A stretch of 6,813 bases of DNA from positions 1 through 6,813 of the forward strand of contig JAUYFZ010000199.1 of NCBI GenBank assembly GCA_030689585.1, read 5' to 3'. Numbering within the stretch: the stretch's first letter is position 1; each line of letters starts with the position of its first letter. Positions 1 through 6,382 of this stretch are shown one piece after another. The notes under the pieces were generated by a model. The model saw only the letters and a program-made list of their open reading frames with translations, was not told the origin of the DNA and ran no database searches. The stretch comes from Rhodocyclaceae bacterium. GTDB taxonomy: Bacteria > Pseudomonadota > Gammaproteobacteria > Burkholderiales > Rhodocyclaceae. Position numbers and translations under genes: made by a program.

Positions 1-18
1 AGTGTGTCAGCGCATTTC

Positions 19-116
19 TCCCTCCCCTTCAAGGGGAGGGCTGGGGTGGGGATGGGGTTAGATTCCATGGATACCAACCCCATCCCCCACCTAACCTCCC
101 CCTTGAAGGGGGAGGA
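19..116. repeat. Large G/C-rich inverted repeat, REP/BIME-like
   Basis: Two arms face each other. Each arm is headed by a near-perfect 21-bp palindrome (20-40 and 95-115) made of C-rich and G-rich halves around TTCAA or TTGAA. Inside these, a G-rich stretch (41-59) pairs imperfectly with a C-rich stretch (76-94), leaving a loop of about 16 nt (60-75). The whole can fold as one long imperfect hairpin or as two short ones. This layout is typical of dispersed REP/BIME-type elements placed between proteobacterial genes, often just after a stop codon; here it begins about 45 bp beyond the rsmI stop. It could block or end rsmI transcription or protect its mRNA 3' end, but there is no clear U-tract on the rsmI side, so it is not called a canonical terminator. 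The inverted structure is seen directly; dispersal through the genome is inferred. Confidence 0.75.
33..57 (+). other. Potential G-quadruplex motif
   Basis: The left arm of the inverted repeat carries five runs of three or four G (33-36, 38-40, 43-46, 48-51, 54-57) separated by loops of only one or two bases. This satisfies the usual four-run, short-loop G-quadruplex rule on the plus strand. The right arm carries a weaker counterpart on the minus strand, with three long G-runs plus G-pairs. Folding is a prediction; hairpin formation with the other arm would compete with it. Confidence 0.55.
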
Positions 117-159
117 ACAGGATAAGTTAGCGCTTATGCCCGCAAGGGGCGAGGGGAGT

Positions 160-1008
160 TTAGGTGTTGATAGCATGTTTGAACTCCAGTGCTTTTTGAT
201 AAAGATCGTTCTTCGCGGCCCCCGTGATATTCGCGGCCAGTTTGGCGGCCTGCTTAACGGGTAGGCCTTCTTCCAACAACAGGTTGAGTACTCGGTCCGC
301 CTGCCCATCACCCTCCCTATCTTGCGTTGGGCCGGAGACAATCAGGACAAATTCGCCTCGTTGTCGATGTTCGTTTTCCGAGAGCCAATCGACGGCTTGA
401 GATAACGGACAACGGACGATTTCTTCAAAACACTTGGTCAGTTCTCTAGCCATCACTATCTCGCGGGAGGCATCCAGCGTAGCCACCATATCCAACACGG
501 TTTGCGCAACACGGTGCGGTGATTCATAGAACACCAAGGCGGCAGGAAGGCCCGCCAGTTGGTCGAGTTCCTTACGTCGCGCGACCGCTTTGGCGGGCAG
601 AAACCCGACAAACAGGAATCGTTCATCCGACAATCCCGATGCCGACCACGCGGCCATGGCTGCATTGGGGCCTGGAATGGGTACGACGGGAAACCCCGCC
701 GCCCGCACGACCGCCACCGCTCGTGCACCCGGATCGGAAATGCCTGGTGTGCCCGCATCCGAAATCAGGGCGACTTGTTGCCCGCAGGTGAGATAGGTCA
801 TCAACCGTGCGGTTGCTTCGCGTTCGTTGTGTTCATGGAGGGCAAAGCAGGCCGTCTGAATGCCATAGTGATCCAGCAAGCGACGCGAATGACGGGTATC
901 TTCGCAGGCAATCCAGTCAACCGCACGCAAAATTTCCAGTGCTCGCACGGTAATATCGCCTAAGTTGCCAATAGGGGTAGCGACAATAAATAATTTCATG
1001 GCCGCCAT
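160..1008 (-). CDS. rsmI: 16S rRNA (cytidine-1402 2'-O)-methyltransferase RsmI
   Basis: RsmI uses S-adenosylmethionine to methylate the ribose 2'-OH of C1402 in the decoding centre of 16S rRNA; it acts in the cytoplasm on the small subunit. The 282-residue product has the family's tetrapyrrole-methylase-like fold: TPIGNLGDIT (11-20), EDTRHSRRLLDHYGI (36-50), the glycine-rich SAM-site segment LISDAGTPGISDPG (81-94), PIPGPNA (110-116), FVGFLPAK (133-140), FYESPHR (160-166), ARELTKCFEE (187-196) and RGEFVLIVSG (217-226). A C-terminal helical segment (about 238-277, EEGLPVKQAAKLAA) matches the small extra domain of RsmI. Length is normal. The start at 1008 is preferred to the in-frame ATG at 999 because an AGGTGAG ribosome site (1014-1020) lies at proper spacing from 1008 only. 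The 5' end overlaps divergent yraN. Identification is secure; the start is fairly secure. Confidence 0.96.
   Translation of the reverse strand: MAAMKLFIVATPIGNLGDITVRALEILRAVDWIACEDTRHSRRLLDHYGIQTACFALHEHNEREATARLMTYLTCGQQVALISDAGTPGISDPGARAVAVVRAAGFPVVPIPGPNAAMAAWSASGLSDERFLFVGFLPAKAVARRKELDQLAGLPAALVFYESPHRVAQTVLDMVATLDASREIVMARELTKCFEEIVRCPLSQAVDWLSENEHRQRGEFVLIVSGPTQDREGDGQADRVLNLLLEEGLPVKQAAKLAANITGAAKNDLYQKALEFKHAINT
965..994 (+). promoter_or_regulatory. Candidate sigma-70 promoter for yraN
   Basis: TTGCCA (965-970) and AATAAT (989-994) each match the sigma-70 consensus at five of six bases, with an 18-nt spacer. The pair lies wholly inside the rsmI coding region, where a promoter for yraN would have to be because the two 5' ends overlap. 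A start of transcription about 7 nt downstream would fall on or just after the yraN ATG at 998, which sits badly with that start unless the transcript is nearly leaderless. This is a motif match only. Confidence 0.25.
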
Positions 1009-1354
1009 TATCTCTCACCTAGAAACCGGTCGAATGGCCGAAGAAGCCGCTGTGCATTATTTAATGGCACAAGGACTCTCGATTCTGACCAAAAATTACC
1101 GCATAAAGGGCGGTGAAATAGACATCATCTGCCGAGAGGGGGACGCAGTGGTGTTCGTCGAAGTGCGCCTGCGATCCTCTGAGGCATTCGGTGGCGCGGC
1201 GGGCAGCATCACGGCCACCAAACGTCGGCGCATCATTCTGGCCGCACGCCATTGGCTGATGCGTCACGGAGACTGCCCATGTCGTTTCGATTGTATTTTG
1301 ATGAATGGACGCGGTGGTATTGAATGGAGCCGCGATGCGTTTTCTGCTGATTAG
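998..1354 (+). CDS. yraN: YraN/UPF0102 family endonuclease-like protein
   Basis: This 118-residue protein belongs to the UPF0102 (YraN) family, which has a restriction-endonuclease-like fold; its cellular role is not established. Visible hallmarks are TGRMAEEAAVHYL (10-22), GGEIDII (38-44), VFVEVRLR (52-59), and FGGAAGSITATKRRRI (64-79). In nuclease-fold terms, E40/D42 and E55 would be the acidic metal-binding positions, with Arg57 where many relatives have Lys; E. coli YraN also reads EVR. The end, RFDCILMNGRGGIEWSRDAF, is family-typical. The ATG at 998 is chosen because it keeps the conserved TGR segment at usual distance; the ATG at 1034 would remove it, and an in-frame TTG at 965 would add 11 residues. 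No good ribosome site precedes 998, so the start is less certain than the family. The gene diverges from rsmI and overlaps the next gene by 20 bp. Confidence 0.88.
   Translation: MAAIISHLETGRMAEEAAVHYLMAQGLSILTKNYRIKGGEIDIICREGDAVVFVEVRLRSSEAFGGAAGSITATKRRRIILAARHWLMRHGDCPCRFDCILMNGRGGIEWSRDAFSAD
1014..1020 (-). promoter_or_regulatory. Ribosome binding site deciding the rsmI start
   Basis: On the minus strand the bases read AGGTGAG, 5 nt before the ATG at 1008 but 14 nt before the second ATG at 999. This favours the longer protein (MAAMKLF...). The site lies inside the yraN coding region. Confidence 0.6.
1326..1329 (+). promoter_or_regulatory. Ribosome binding site deciding the HIRAN gene start
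   Basis: GGAG lies 5 nt before the ATG at 1335 and inside the end of yraN. It supports 1335 over the upstream in-frame ATG at 1305, and that choice also leaves a clean signal peptide at the N-terminus. Confidence 0.6.
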
Positions 1355-1697
1355 CTTCTGGTTGATGGCCGGTGGTGCGGAAGCTCAAACCGTTCGAATT
1401 CTGGTGCAACAGTCGCCCTTGGCGGGGGCTCAATATTACGAAACGAAGGCCCTATGGAACGACATGAAACCGGATGATTCGCTGACGTTGATTCGAGAAC
1501 CGGACAATGTGCATGACCGTCAGGCCGTTCGCGTCGAATGGCAAGGCCATAAACTGGGTTTTCTGCCCCGTGCGGAAAATCGTGCCGTGGCCAGCGAAAT
1601 GGATCAGGGCACTCGCGTAGAAGCACGCATCGGTGGCATGGTTCCGCATAAAAATCCCTGGCGACGGGTGCTAATCGATGTATTTGTGACGTTTTAA
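1335..1697 (+). CDS. Exported stand-alone HIRAN-domain protein
   Basis: The 120-residue product begins with a short signal peptide: MRFLLISFWLMAGGAEA, with likely signal peptidase I cleavage after residue 17 and no lipobox cysteine. The remainder (about 24-118) resembles a HIRAN domain: an opening SPLAG segment, then LTLIREPDNVHDRQAVRVEWQG (50-71), LGFLPRAENRAVASEMDQG (74-92) and a closing beta-rich stretch. The E-P-x-N-x-x-D-x-x-A-V pattern and the following GxLP segment are the best family marks. In eukaryotic HLTF/Rad5 the HIRAN domain binds DNA 3' ends, but small bacterial versions are uncharacterised and an exported one is unlikely to act on chromosomal DNA. Start 1335 has a ribosome site and yields the signal peptide; starting at 1305 would bury the hydrophobic segment ten residues in. 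The overlap with yraN suggests translational coupling. No function is assigned. Confidence 0.75.
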   Translation: MRFLLISFWLMAGGAEAQTVRILVQQSPLAGAQYYETKALWNDMKPDDSLTLIREPDNVHDRQAVRVEWQGHKLGFLPRAENRAVASEMDQGTRVEARIGGMVPHKNPWRRVLIDVFVTF

Positions 1698-1770
1698 TTC
1701 CGATGTTCCCAAAGCCGACCGACGTCTCAACCCTTATCATGTCGACCTGATCTTTGTTGGGAGAAACACC

Positions 1771-2433
1771 ATGAACCTGCCCGTTCTATTGCTCTTGATC
1801 GCCGCCATCCTTCCTGCGCTTTCCGGCTGCGTACCCGCCGTCGCCGTGGGGGCGACTACCGCTGCTTTTGTCATTTCTGACCGCCGCCAGCCAGAGGCTT
1901 TTTTGGCCGATGAGGGCATCGAACTTCGAGCGTCCAACCGAATCAATGAAAAATTTCCGGAGAAGGTGCATGTCAATGTCACCAGCTATAACCGGATGGC
2001 ACTGTTAACAGGCGAAGTGCCGGACGAAGCAACGAGCAGGGAAATCGAAAAAATCGTCAGCACCGTTCCTATGGTCAAAACCATCATCAACGAATTACAG
2101 GTGTCTGGATTAAGTTCTTTGGCCGGTCGGGCCACGGATGCTTTTCTGACCTCCAAGATCAAGGCGCGATTCCTCGATCACAACCAATTTTCTCCCACCA
2201 AGGTTAAAGTGGTCACCGAAGCAGGCACGGCCTTTCTGATTGGCATCGTGACGAATGCCGAGGCAACCACCTCTGTGGACATTGCACGAACCACGGGCGG
2301 CGTGCTGAAAGTGGTTCGAGTATTCGACATCATTTCTGACGAAGAAGCCCGTCGATTGGACGGAACCAAACCGCCCCCTCCGTCGATTCCTGCGTCGTTA
2401 TCGACCAAAATCTCCACTCCGGCGGCCCAGTGA
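1771..2433 (+). CDS. Two-BON-domain outer-membrane lipoprotein (DolP-like)
   Basis: This is a 220-residue lipoprotein. Residues 1-20 form a hydrophobic leader ending in lipobox LSGC, so Cys20 should be lipidated after signal peptidase II cleavage; the following residue is Val rather than Asp, consistent with sorting to the outer membrane. Two BON domains follow: about 46-113 ([27 protein letters not shown]) and 124-190 ([28 protein letters not shown]). The tail (199-220) is Pro/Ser/Thr-rich. E. coli DolP (YraP), which also has two BON domains and lies near yraN, binds anionic phospholipid and supports envelope integrity; the same role is inferred here. A GGGAGA ribosome site (1759-1764) precedes the ATG. 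A TATCAT box (1735-1740) could be the -10 element of a separate promoter, but no -35 match accompanies it. The stop overlaps the rfaE2 start. Confidence 0.9.
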   Translation: MNLPVLLLLIAAILPALSGCVPAVAVGATTAAFVISDRRQPEAFLADEGIELRASNRINEKFPEKVHVNVTSYNRMALLTGEVPDEATSREIEKIVSTVPMVKTIINELQVSGLSSLAGRATDAFLTSKIKARFLDHNQFSPTKVKVVTEAGTAFLIGIVTNAEATTSVDIARTTGGVLKVVRVFDIISDEEARRLDGTKPPPPSIPASLSTKISTPAAQ

Positions 2434-2906
2434 TTTCATTTGAGCAAAAGCTGTGCGCACCGGAAGACCTACCGACACGTCTCGCCGCATTGCCTCGCCC
2501 GCTCGTTTTTACCAACGGTTGCTTCGACATCCTGCACCGAGGGCATGTCACCTATCTCGCACAGGCCCGTGCGTTAGGAGCCAGTCTGTTGGTCGCAGTG
2601 AATTCGGATGCTTCCGTTCGCAGGCTCGGCAAGGGAAATGATCGCCCCGTCAACACACTGGCAGACCGCATGGCCGTCATTGCGGCCCTTGAATGTGTTA
2701 CGCAAGTGACTTGGTTCGATGAGGACACGCCCGCACAACGCATTCTCGACGCACATCCTGACATTCTGGTCAAAGGCGGCGACTGGTCCCCTTCAAAAAT
2801 TGTGGGGGCCTCCGAGGTAGAAGGATGGGGCGGCACGGTGCACTCCATTCCCTTCATCCACCCACGGTCGACCACGGCTCTGCTAGAAAAGATCAGGCAG
2901 TGGTAA
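2430..2906 (+). CDS. rfaE2: D-glycero-beta-D-manno-heptose 1-phosphate adenylyltransferase
   Basis: RfaE2 transfers AMP from ATP to heptose 1-phosphate, giving the ADP-heptose used to build the LPS inner core. The 158-residue protein is the stand-alone cytidylyltransferase-like half of what is bifunctional HldE in E. coli. It shows [19 protein letters not shown] (25-43) with the nucleotide-binding HRGH at 36-39, [21 protein letters not shown] (55-75), [10 protein letters not shown] (78-87), VKGGDWS (114-120), [12 protein letters not shown] (124-135) and STTALLEKI (147-155). The kinase half (RfaE1) is absent, so it should be encoded elsewhere. The start is a GTG whose bases overlap the TGA of the BON gene (GTGA), with no strong ribosome site, which points to translational coupling. 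The 3' end overlaps the convergent TAXI gene by 14 bp. Confidence 0.95.
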   Translation: MISFEQKLCAPEDLPTRLAALPRPLVFTNGCFDILHRGHVTYLAQARALGASLLVAVNSDASVRRLGKGNDRPVNTLADRMAVIAALECVTQVTWFDEDTPAQRILDAHPDILVKGGDWSPSKIVGASEVEGWGGTVHSIPFIHPRSTTALLEKIRQW

Positions 2907-4254
2907 CGATGGTTGCAGTAATTCGTCTTTGCACGGTTTCTCGCACAAAAGCAATGTGACTCTTCAACGTATAGAGCATGTCAGCAAACGCCAAAGGGAC
3001 TGTAATCCGATTGGCATCGGCTTCGATGGCATCGAGTTTAGCCATCCACTCCGCCGGTGAATATCGGGCGGGGTCGACGTCCACTTCTGCCTCAATAAAT
3101 TTTAATTCCCCGTAACGCCGGTAGATATGCGAACTGACCCGCCAGCGATACAGCCCGGGTGCAATTTTAATGAGGGGAATCAACAGGGCGATCAGCGGAA
3201 TCAGCATCACCGTCATGCGATCCAACAAAGTGGCCGTCCAGAATGGCAGATAACGCTGAAGAAAGGGCTTTCCAGATTTGTAATACCGTTTAGCCTCGTC
3301 CGATAGAGGGAAACTTAACGTGGTCGCACGCGGAAACTCGCCCTGTTTCTGAAAAAGCCCCGCCATGCCGTGCGTTTCAATCGCCGCTTCCAGCATGATA
3401 TCCACTAGGGCGGGATGCAAGTCTTCCCGCACCAACACCGTTGCGGTTGTCGCCACCATCGGGATGTCCTGATCCGGTAAATCCCTGGCGACATCCACGG
3501 CCCCTCGCGGCAAAATGACTTTCGACAAATAGGGGAATTGGCGCGTGTAGGCCTCCGCATGGGTCAAACTCATCAGCCGGATTCCTGGTGTAAACAACAA
3601 CGACCAGACCGTGGCCGATTGTGGTGGGCCTACGACGAGCGCGGCATCGATTTCATTCTTTCGGAAAGCCTCGACTAGCCCTATTCCCCCCTTGTCGAAA
3701 AAACGTGTGTTTTTGGCAGATACCCCATTGGCTTCGAGTAATTCTAGGGCTAGGTGTCGCGTACCGCTCCCCGGACTCCCCACGGCAATTCGTTTGCCTT
3801 TGAGTTGCAACAGACGATCGGACTCGGCGATGTCCTCCCGAAGAAATATCCAGAGCGGCTCATAGTAAAGCCCCCCCAGCGATTGAAGGGTATCGCTTTC
3901 TTTAATCTCTCCTGCTCCTTCTTGAAAGAAACCCGCACTCACGGAAGTTTCTGTCTCTTCCGTGGCACTGGCGGTGCGCAATCGTTTCAGGTTGTCGATC
4001 GCACCCGCAGAAGGTTTTTCGATCAGCGTAATGCCATGACGGGCCAGGACATCACGATAAGCCACAGCAAACCGTTGATAAGCCCCCCCGTCACCACCAC
4101 TGGAAAAAACAAGTGTGCTCGGCGGAGCGGGCTGGATAAACCGAGCCGCCAGCCAGAATCCGGCTATCAGCAACAAGACCAGCGGCAATCCCACCGCCAG
4201 AAGATCGCGGGTTGAAAGCTCGGATAATCGTTTCGTAATTCGTTTCTTCGTCAT
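2893..4254 (-). CDS. Membrane-anchored TAXI-family solute-binding protein (orphan)
   Basis: This 453-residue protein resembles TAXI (NMT1-like) receptors, the periplasmic ligand-binding parts of TRAP transporters. A basic N-terminus is followed by a transmembrane anchor (about 18-38) without a clear cleavage site. The receptor core (46-330) opens with [16 protein letters not shown] (48-63) and includes [13 protein letters not shown] (128-140), [23 protein letters not shown] (151-173) and [11 protein letters not shown] (201-211), all usual in the family. A second hydrophobic helix (about 347-366) and a charged C-terminal segment (367-453) are additions to ordinary soluble TAXI proteins. Predicted topology puts both ends in the cytoplasm and the receptor in the periplasm. 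No TRAP permease gene is adjacent, so the ligand and partner are unknown; it might instead serve as a sensor. No ribosome site is visible before the ATG, and the gap to divergent metG is only 33 bp, so its promoter probably lies in metG. Confidence 0.85.
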   Translation of the reverse strand: MTKKRITKRLSELSTRDLLAVGLPLVLLLIAGFWLAARFIQPAPPSTLVFSSGGDGGAYQRFAVAYRDVLARHGITLIEKPSAGAIDNLKRLRTASATEETETSVSAGFFQEGAGEIKESDTLQSLGGLYYEPLWIFLREDIAESDRLLQLKGKRIAVGSPGSGTRHLALELLEANGVSAKNTRFFDKGGIGLVEAFRKNEIDAALVVGPPQSATVWSLLFTPGIRLMSLTHAEAYTRQFPYLSKVILPRGAVDVARDLPDQDIPMVATTATVLVREDLHPALVDIMLEAAIETHGMAGLFQKQGEFPRATTLSFPLSDEAKRYYKSGKPFLQRYLPFWTATLLDRMTVMLIPLIALLIPLIKIAPGLYRWRVSSHIYRRYGELKFIEAEVDVDPARYSPAEWMAKLDAIEADANRITVPLAFADMLYTLKSHIAFVRETVQRRITATIVTTA

Positions 4255-4273
4255 GGACGGATGCTACAGCATG

Positions 4274-4279
4274 TAAAAT
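4274..4279 (+). promoter_or_regulatory. Candidate -10 box for metG
   Basis: TAAAAT in the 33-bp gap matches TATAAT at five of six positions, with TG immediately before it. Transcription would begin around 4286, next to the metG ATG at 4288, implying a leaderless or almost leaderless mRNA. No convincing -35 hexamer is found at 16-18 nt upstream, so the call is weak. Confidence 0.25.
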
Positions 4280-4287
4280 CCTGATGC

Positions 4288-6315
4288 ATGAACCTACGAA
4301 AAATTCTAGTCACTTCCGCGCTTCCCTACGCCAACGGAGCCATTCACCTAGGACATCTGGTGGAATATATCCAGACTGACCTCTGGGTGCGTTTTCAAAA
4401 GATGCAAGGGCATGAATGCTGGTATGTCTGCGCCGACGATACGCACGGCACCCCCATCATGCTGCGCGCACAAGCCGAAGGCATCACACCGGAAGCCTTG
4501 ATCGAGCGCGTATCTGTGGAACATCGCCGCGATTTCGCCGGATTTCACATCGCCTTCGACAACTACTATTCCACCCATTCGGAGGAAACACGAACACAAG
4601 CCGAAGAGATTTACGCCCGACTCAAGCAGGCGGGCCTGATTGAAATTCGAGCGATCGAACAGTATTACGATCCGGTCAAGGCCATGTTTCTACCCGACCG
4701 TTTCATCAAAGGCGAATGCCCAAAATGCGGGGCTGCCGATCAATACGGCGATAACTGCGAAGCCTGCGGGGCCGCCTACGCCCCCACCGACTTAAAAAAC
4801 CCCGTGTCTGCCGTCTCAGGAGCCAAACCGGAATTACGTCAGTCGGAACACTATTTCTTCAAACTTTCCGACCCGCACTGCCAAACCTTTCTGCGCGAAT
4901 GGACACAAGGTGGCCCCCTTCAAACCGAAGCCGCCAATAAGATGCAGGAATGGTTGGGCGAACTCGGGGACAACCGGTTGACCGACTGGGATATCTCCCG
5001 CGATGCCCCTTACTTTGGATTTGAGATTCCCGATGCGCCCGGCAAATATTTTTACGTCTGGTTGGATGCCCCCGTGGGATACATGGGGTCGTTCCGCAAT
5101 CTTTGTACACGAACGGGGCTGGATTTCGATTCCTTCTGGAACAAAGACTCCCAAGCCGAATTGATTCATTTCATCGGCAAAGACATTCTCTATTTTCATG
5201 CCTTGTTCTGGCCTGCCATGTTGTCACACGCAGGGTATCGCACGCCCACCCAGATTTTCGCCCACGGTTTTTTGACCGTCGACGGGGCCAAAATGTCAAA
5301 AAGCAGGGGGACCTTTATCACGGCAGAAAGTTATCTCGCACAGGGATTGAATCCCGAATGGTTGCGCTACTACTTTGCCGCCAAACTGAACGGCTCGATG
5401 GAGGACATCGATCTCAACATGAACGATTTCACCGCACGCGTGAATAGCGATCTCATCGGAAAATACATCAACATCGCCAGCCGCTGTACGGGGTTCCTGA
5501 CAAAGTATTTTGAAGGTCGATTGGCTGACGTGCAGAACGAAATTCCGAGAGCCATAGAACACGGCGCACGCATCGCCCCCCTGTTTGAATCCCGCGATAC
5601 AGCTCGTGCACTGCGTGAAATCATGGCATTAGCCGACCAACTCAATGGCGACATCGCCACCGCAGCCCCTTGGGTACTGGCCAAGGACGACACGCAACGT
5701 GAGGCATTACAGGCCATCTGCTCCCGTGCGCTTCACGGGTTTTGGGTGTTGTCGATCCTGCTCTCACCGGTCATGCCGGTACTGACGAGCCGCATCGCAC
5801 GCACACTCTTCGGCCTGCCCCGCGATTTTCTCTGGAACGATCTGGCCACAGCACCGGATACCGTGCTTCCCTATCAACACCTGATGGCCCGCATTGATCC
5901 CGAACAAATCACCGCACTACTCACCGCCAACCGCCAAAACCTCCCCACGCCTTCACAGGAACCTGCCATGACTGAAACCACTTCCGCCATTTCCATTGAT
6001 GACTTCTCAAAGATCGACCTACGTATCGCCCGTATCGCCGAAGCGGCCCACGTAGAAGGGGCCGACAAACTCCTCAAACTCACCCTCGACGTGGGGGAGT
6101 TAGGCACGAAACAAGTCTTCGCAGGCATCAAATCCGCTTACGACCCGGCCACCCTCGTCGGGCGACTCACGGTGATGGTGGCCAATCTCGCCCCCCGCAA
6201 AATGAAATTCGGCATGAGCGAAGGCATGGTGCTGGCCGCCTCAGCCAGTGAAGTGCCCGGATTATTTTTACTCTCACCCGATACAGGGGCAACACCCGGC
6301 ATGAAAGTCAAATAA
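4288..6315 (+). CDS. metG: Methionyl-tRNA synthetase
   Basis: MetRS attaches methionine to elongator and initiator tRNA-Met in the cytoplasm, using ATP. The 675-residue protein is almost the length of E. coli MetG (677). The class I signature appears as HLGH (20-23) and KMSKS (335-339). The connective insert carries a zinc-type knuckle, C144-x2-C147 and C157-x2-C160. [11 protein letters not shown] (258-268) and [18 protein letters not shown] (295-312) line the catalytic domain. The anticodon-binding helical domain covers about 380-535. After a loose linker (540-570) comes the C-terminal OB-fold tRNA-binding domain (about 571-675: [51 protein letters not shown]), which dimerises MetRS in relatives. 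The start is fixed by alignment of [14 protein letters not shown], although no ribosome site precedes it. Identification is certain. Confidence 0.98.
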   Translation: MNLRKILVTSALPYANGAIHLGHLVEYIQTDLWVRFQKMQGHECWYVCADDTHGTPIMLRAQAEGITPEALIERVSVEHRRDFAGFHIAFDNYYSTHSEETRTQAEEIYARLKQAGLIEIRAIEQYYDPVKAMFLPDRFIKGECPKCGAADQYGDNCEACGAAYAPTDLKNPVSAVSGAKPELRQSEHYFFKLSDPHCQTFLREWTQGGPLQTEAANKMQEWLGELGDNRLTDWDISRDAPYFGFEIPDAPGKYFYVWLDAPVGYMGSFRNLCTRTGLDFDSFWNKDSQAELIHFIGKDILYFHALFWPAMLSHAGYRTPTQIFAHGFLTVDGAKMSKSRGTFITAESYLAQGLNPEWLRYYFAAKLNGSMEDIDLNMNDFTARVNSDLIGKYINIASRCTGFLTKYFEGRLADVQNEIPRAIEHGARIAPLFESRDTARALREIMALADQLNGDIATAAPWVLAKDDTQREALQAICSRALHGFWVLSILLSPVMPVLTSRIARTLFGLPRDFLWNDLATAPDTVLPYQHLMARIDPEQITALLTANRQNLPTPSQEPAMTETTSAISIDDFSKIDLRIARIAEAAHVEGADKLLKLTLDVGELGTKQVFAGIKSAYDPATLVGRLTVMVANLAPRKMKFGMSEGMVLAASASEVPGLFLLSPDTGATPGMKVK

Positions 6316-6340
6316 CATAGTAGAATAGTCGGGCATTCCA

Positions 6341-6358
6341 CTCAATCATCTCAATCAT
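6341..6358 (+). repeat. Perfect 9-bp tandem duplication upstream of the peroxiredoxin gene
   Basis: CTCAATCAT occurs twice in tandem in the metG-peroxiredoxin gap (6316-6382). The gap otherwise holds a TAGAAT box (6321-6326), a possible -10 element with no clear -35, and no hairpin that would serve as a metG terminator. The duplication may be simple slippage. Confidence 0.6.
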
Positions 6359-6370
6359 CCCACCTCATTC

Positions 6371-6376
6371 AAGGAG
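6371..6376 (+). promoter_or_regulatory. Strong ribosome binding site of the peroxiredoxin gene
   Basis: AAGGAG lies 6 nt before the ATG at 6383. It is the best ribosome site in the window and fixes the start of the truncated gene, as expected for an abundant antioxidant enzyme. Confidence 0.8.
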
Positions 6377-6382
6377 AACCCC

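Noticed and set aside
122..150. Short hairpins just beyond the rsmI stop as a rho-independent terminator
   Set aside because: Stems are only 4-5 bp and no U-tract follows on the minus strand.
4..264. Plus-strand open frame of 86 codons at the left edge
   Set aside because: It runs through the inverted repeat and into the rsmI 3' end; its translation (LPFKGRAGVGM...) is the kind of spurious product such repeats give, with no ribosome site or domain.
559..963. 134-codon plus-strand open frame inside rsmI
   Set aside because: It is antisense to a certain, fully conserved rsmI coding frame and resembles no known family.
1707..1762. 6-bp inverted repeat (TCCCAA at 1707-1712, TTGGGA at 1757-1762) that could mask the BON gene ribosome site
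   Set aside because: Six base pairs across a 44-nt loop is expected by chance, and nothing else suggests a riboswitch or thermosensor.
3754..4215. 153-codon plus-strand open frame inside the TAXI gene
   Set aside because: It is antisense to the well-supported receptor, has no ribosome site and no recognisable motif.
4834..5199. 121-codon minus-strand open frame inside metG
   Set aside because: It lies opposite the conserved MetRS catalytic region and reads as a shadow frame.
6317..6330. ATAG repeats upstream of the peroxiredoxin gene as an OxyR site
   Set aside because: Two ATAG boxes are present, but the spacing and the paired CTAT halves of an OxyR site are missing.
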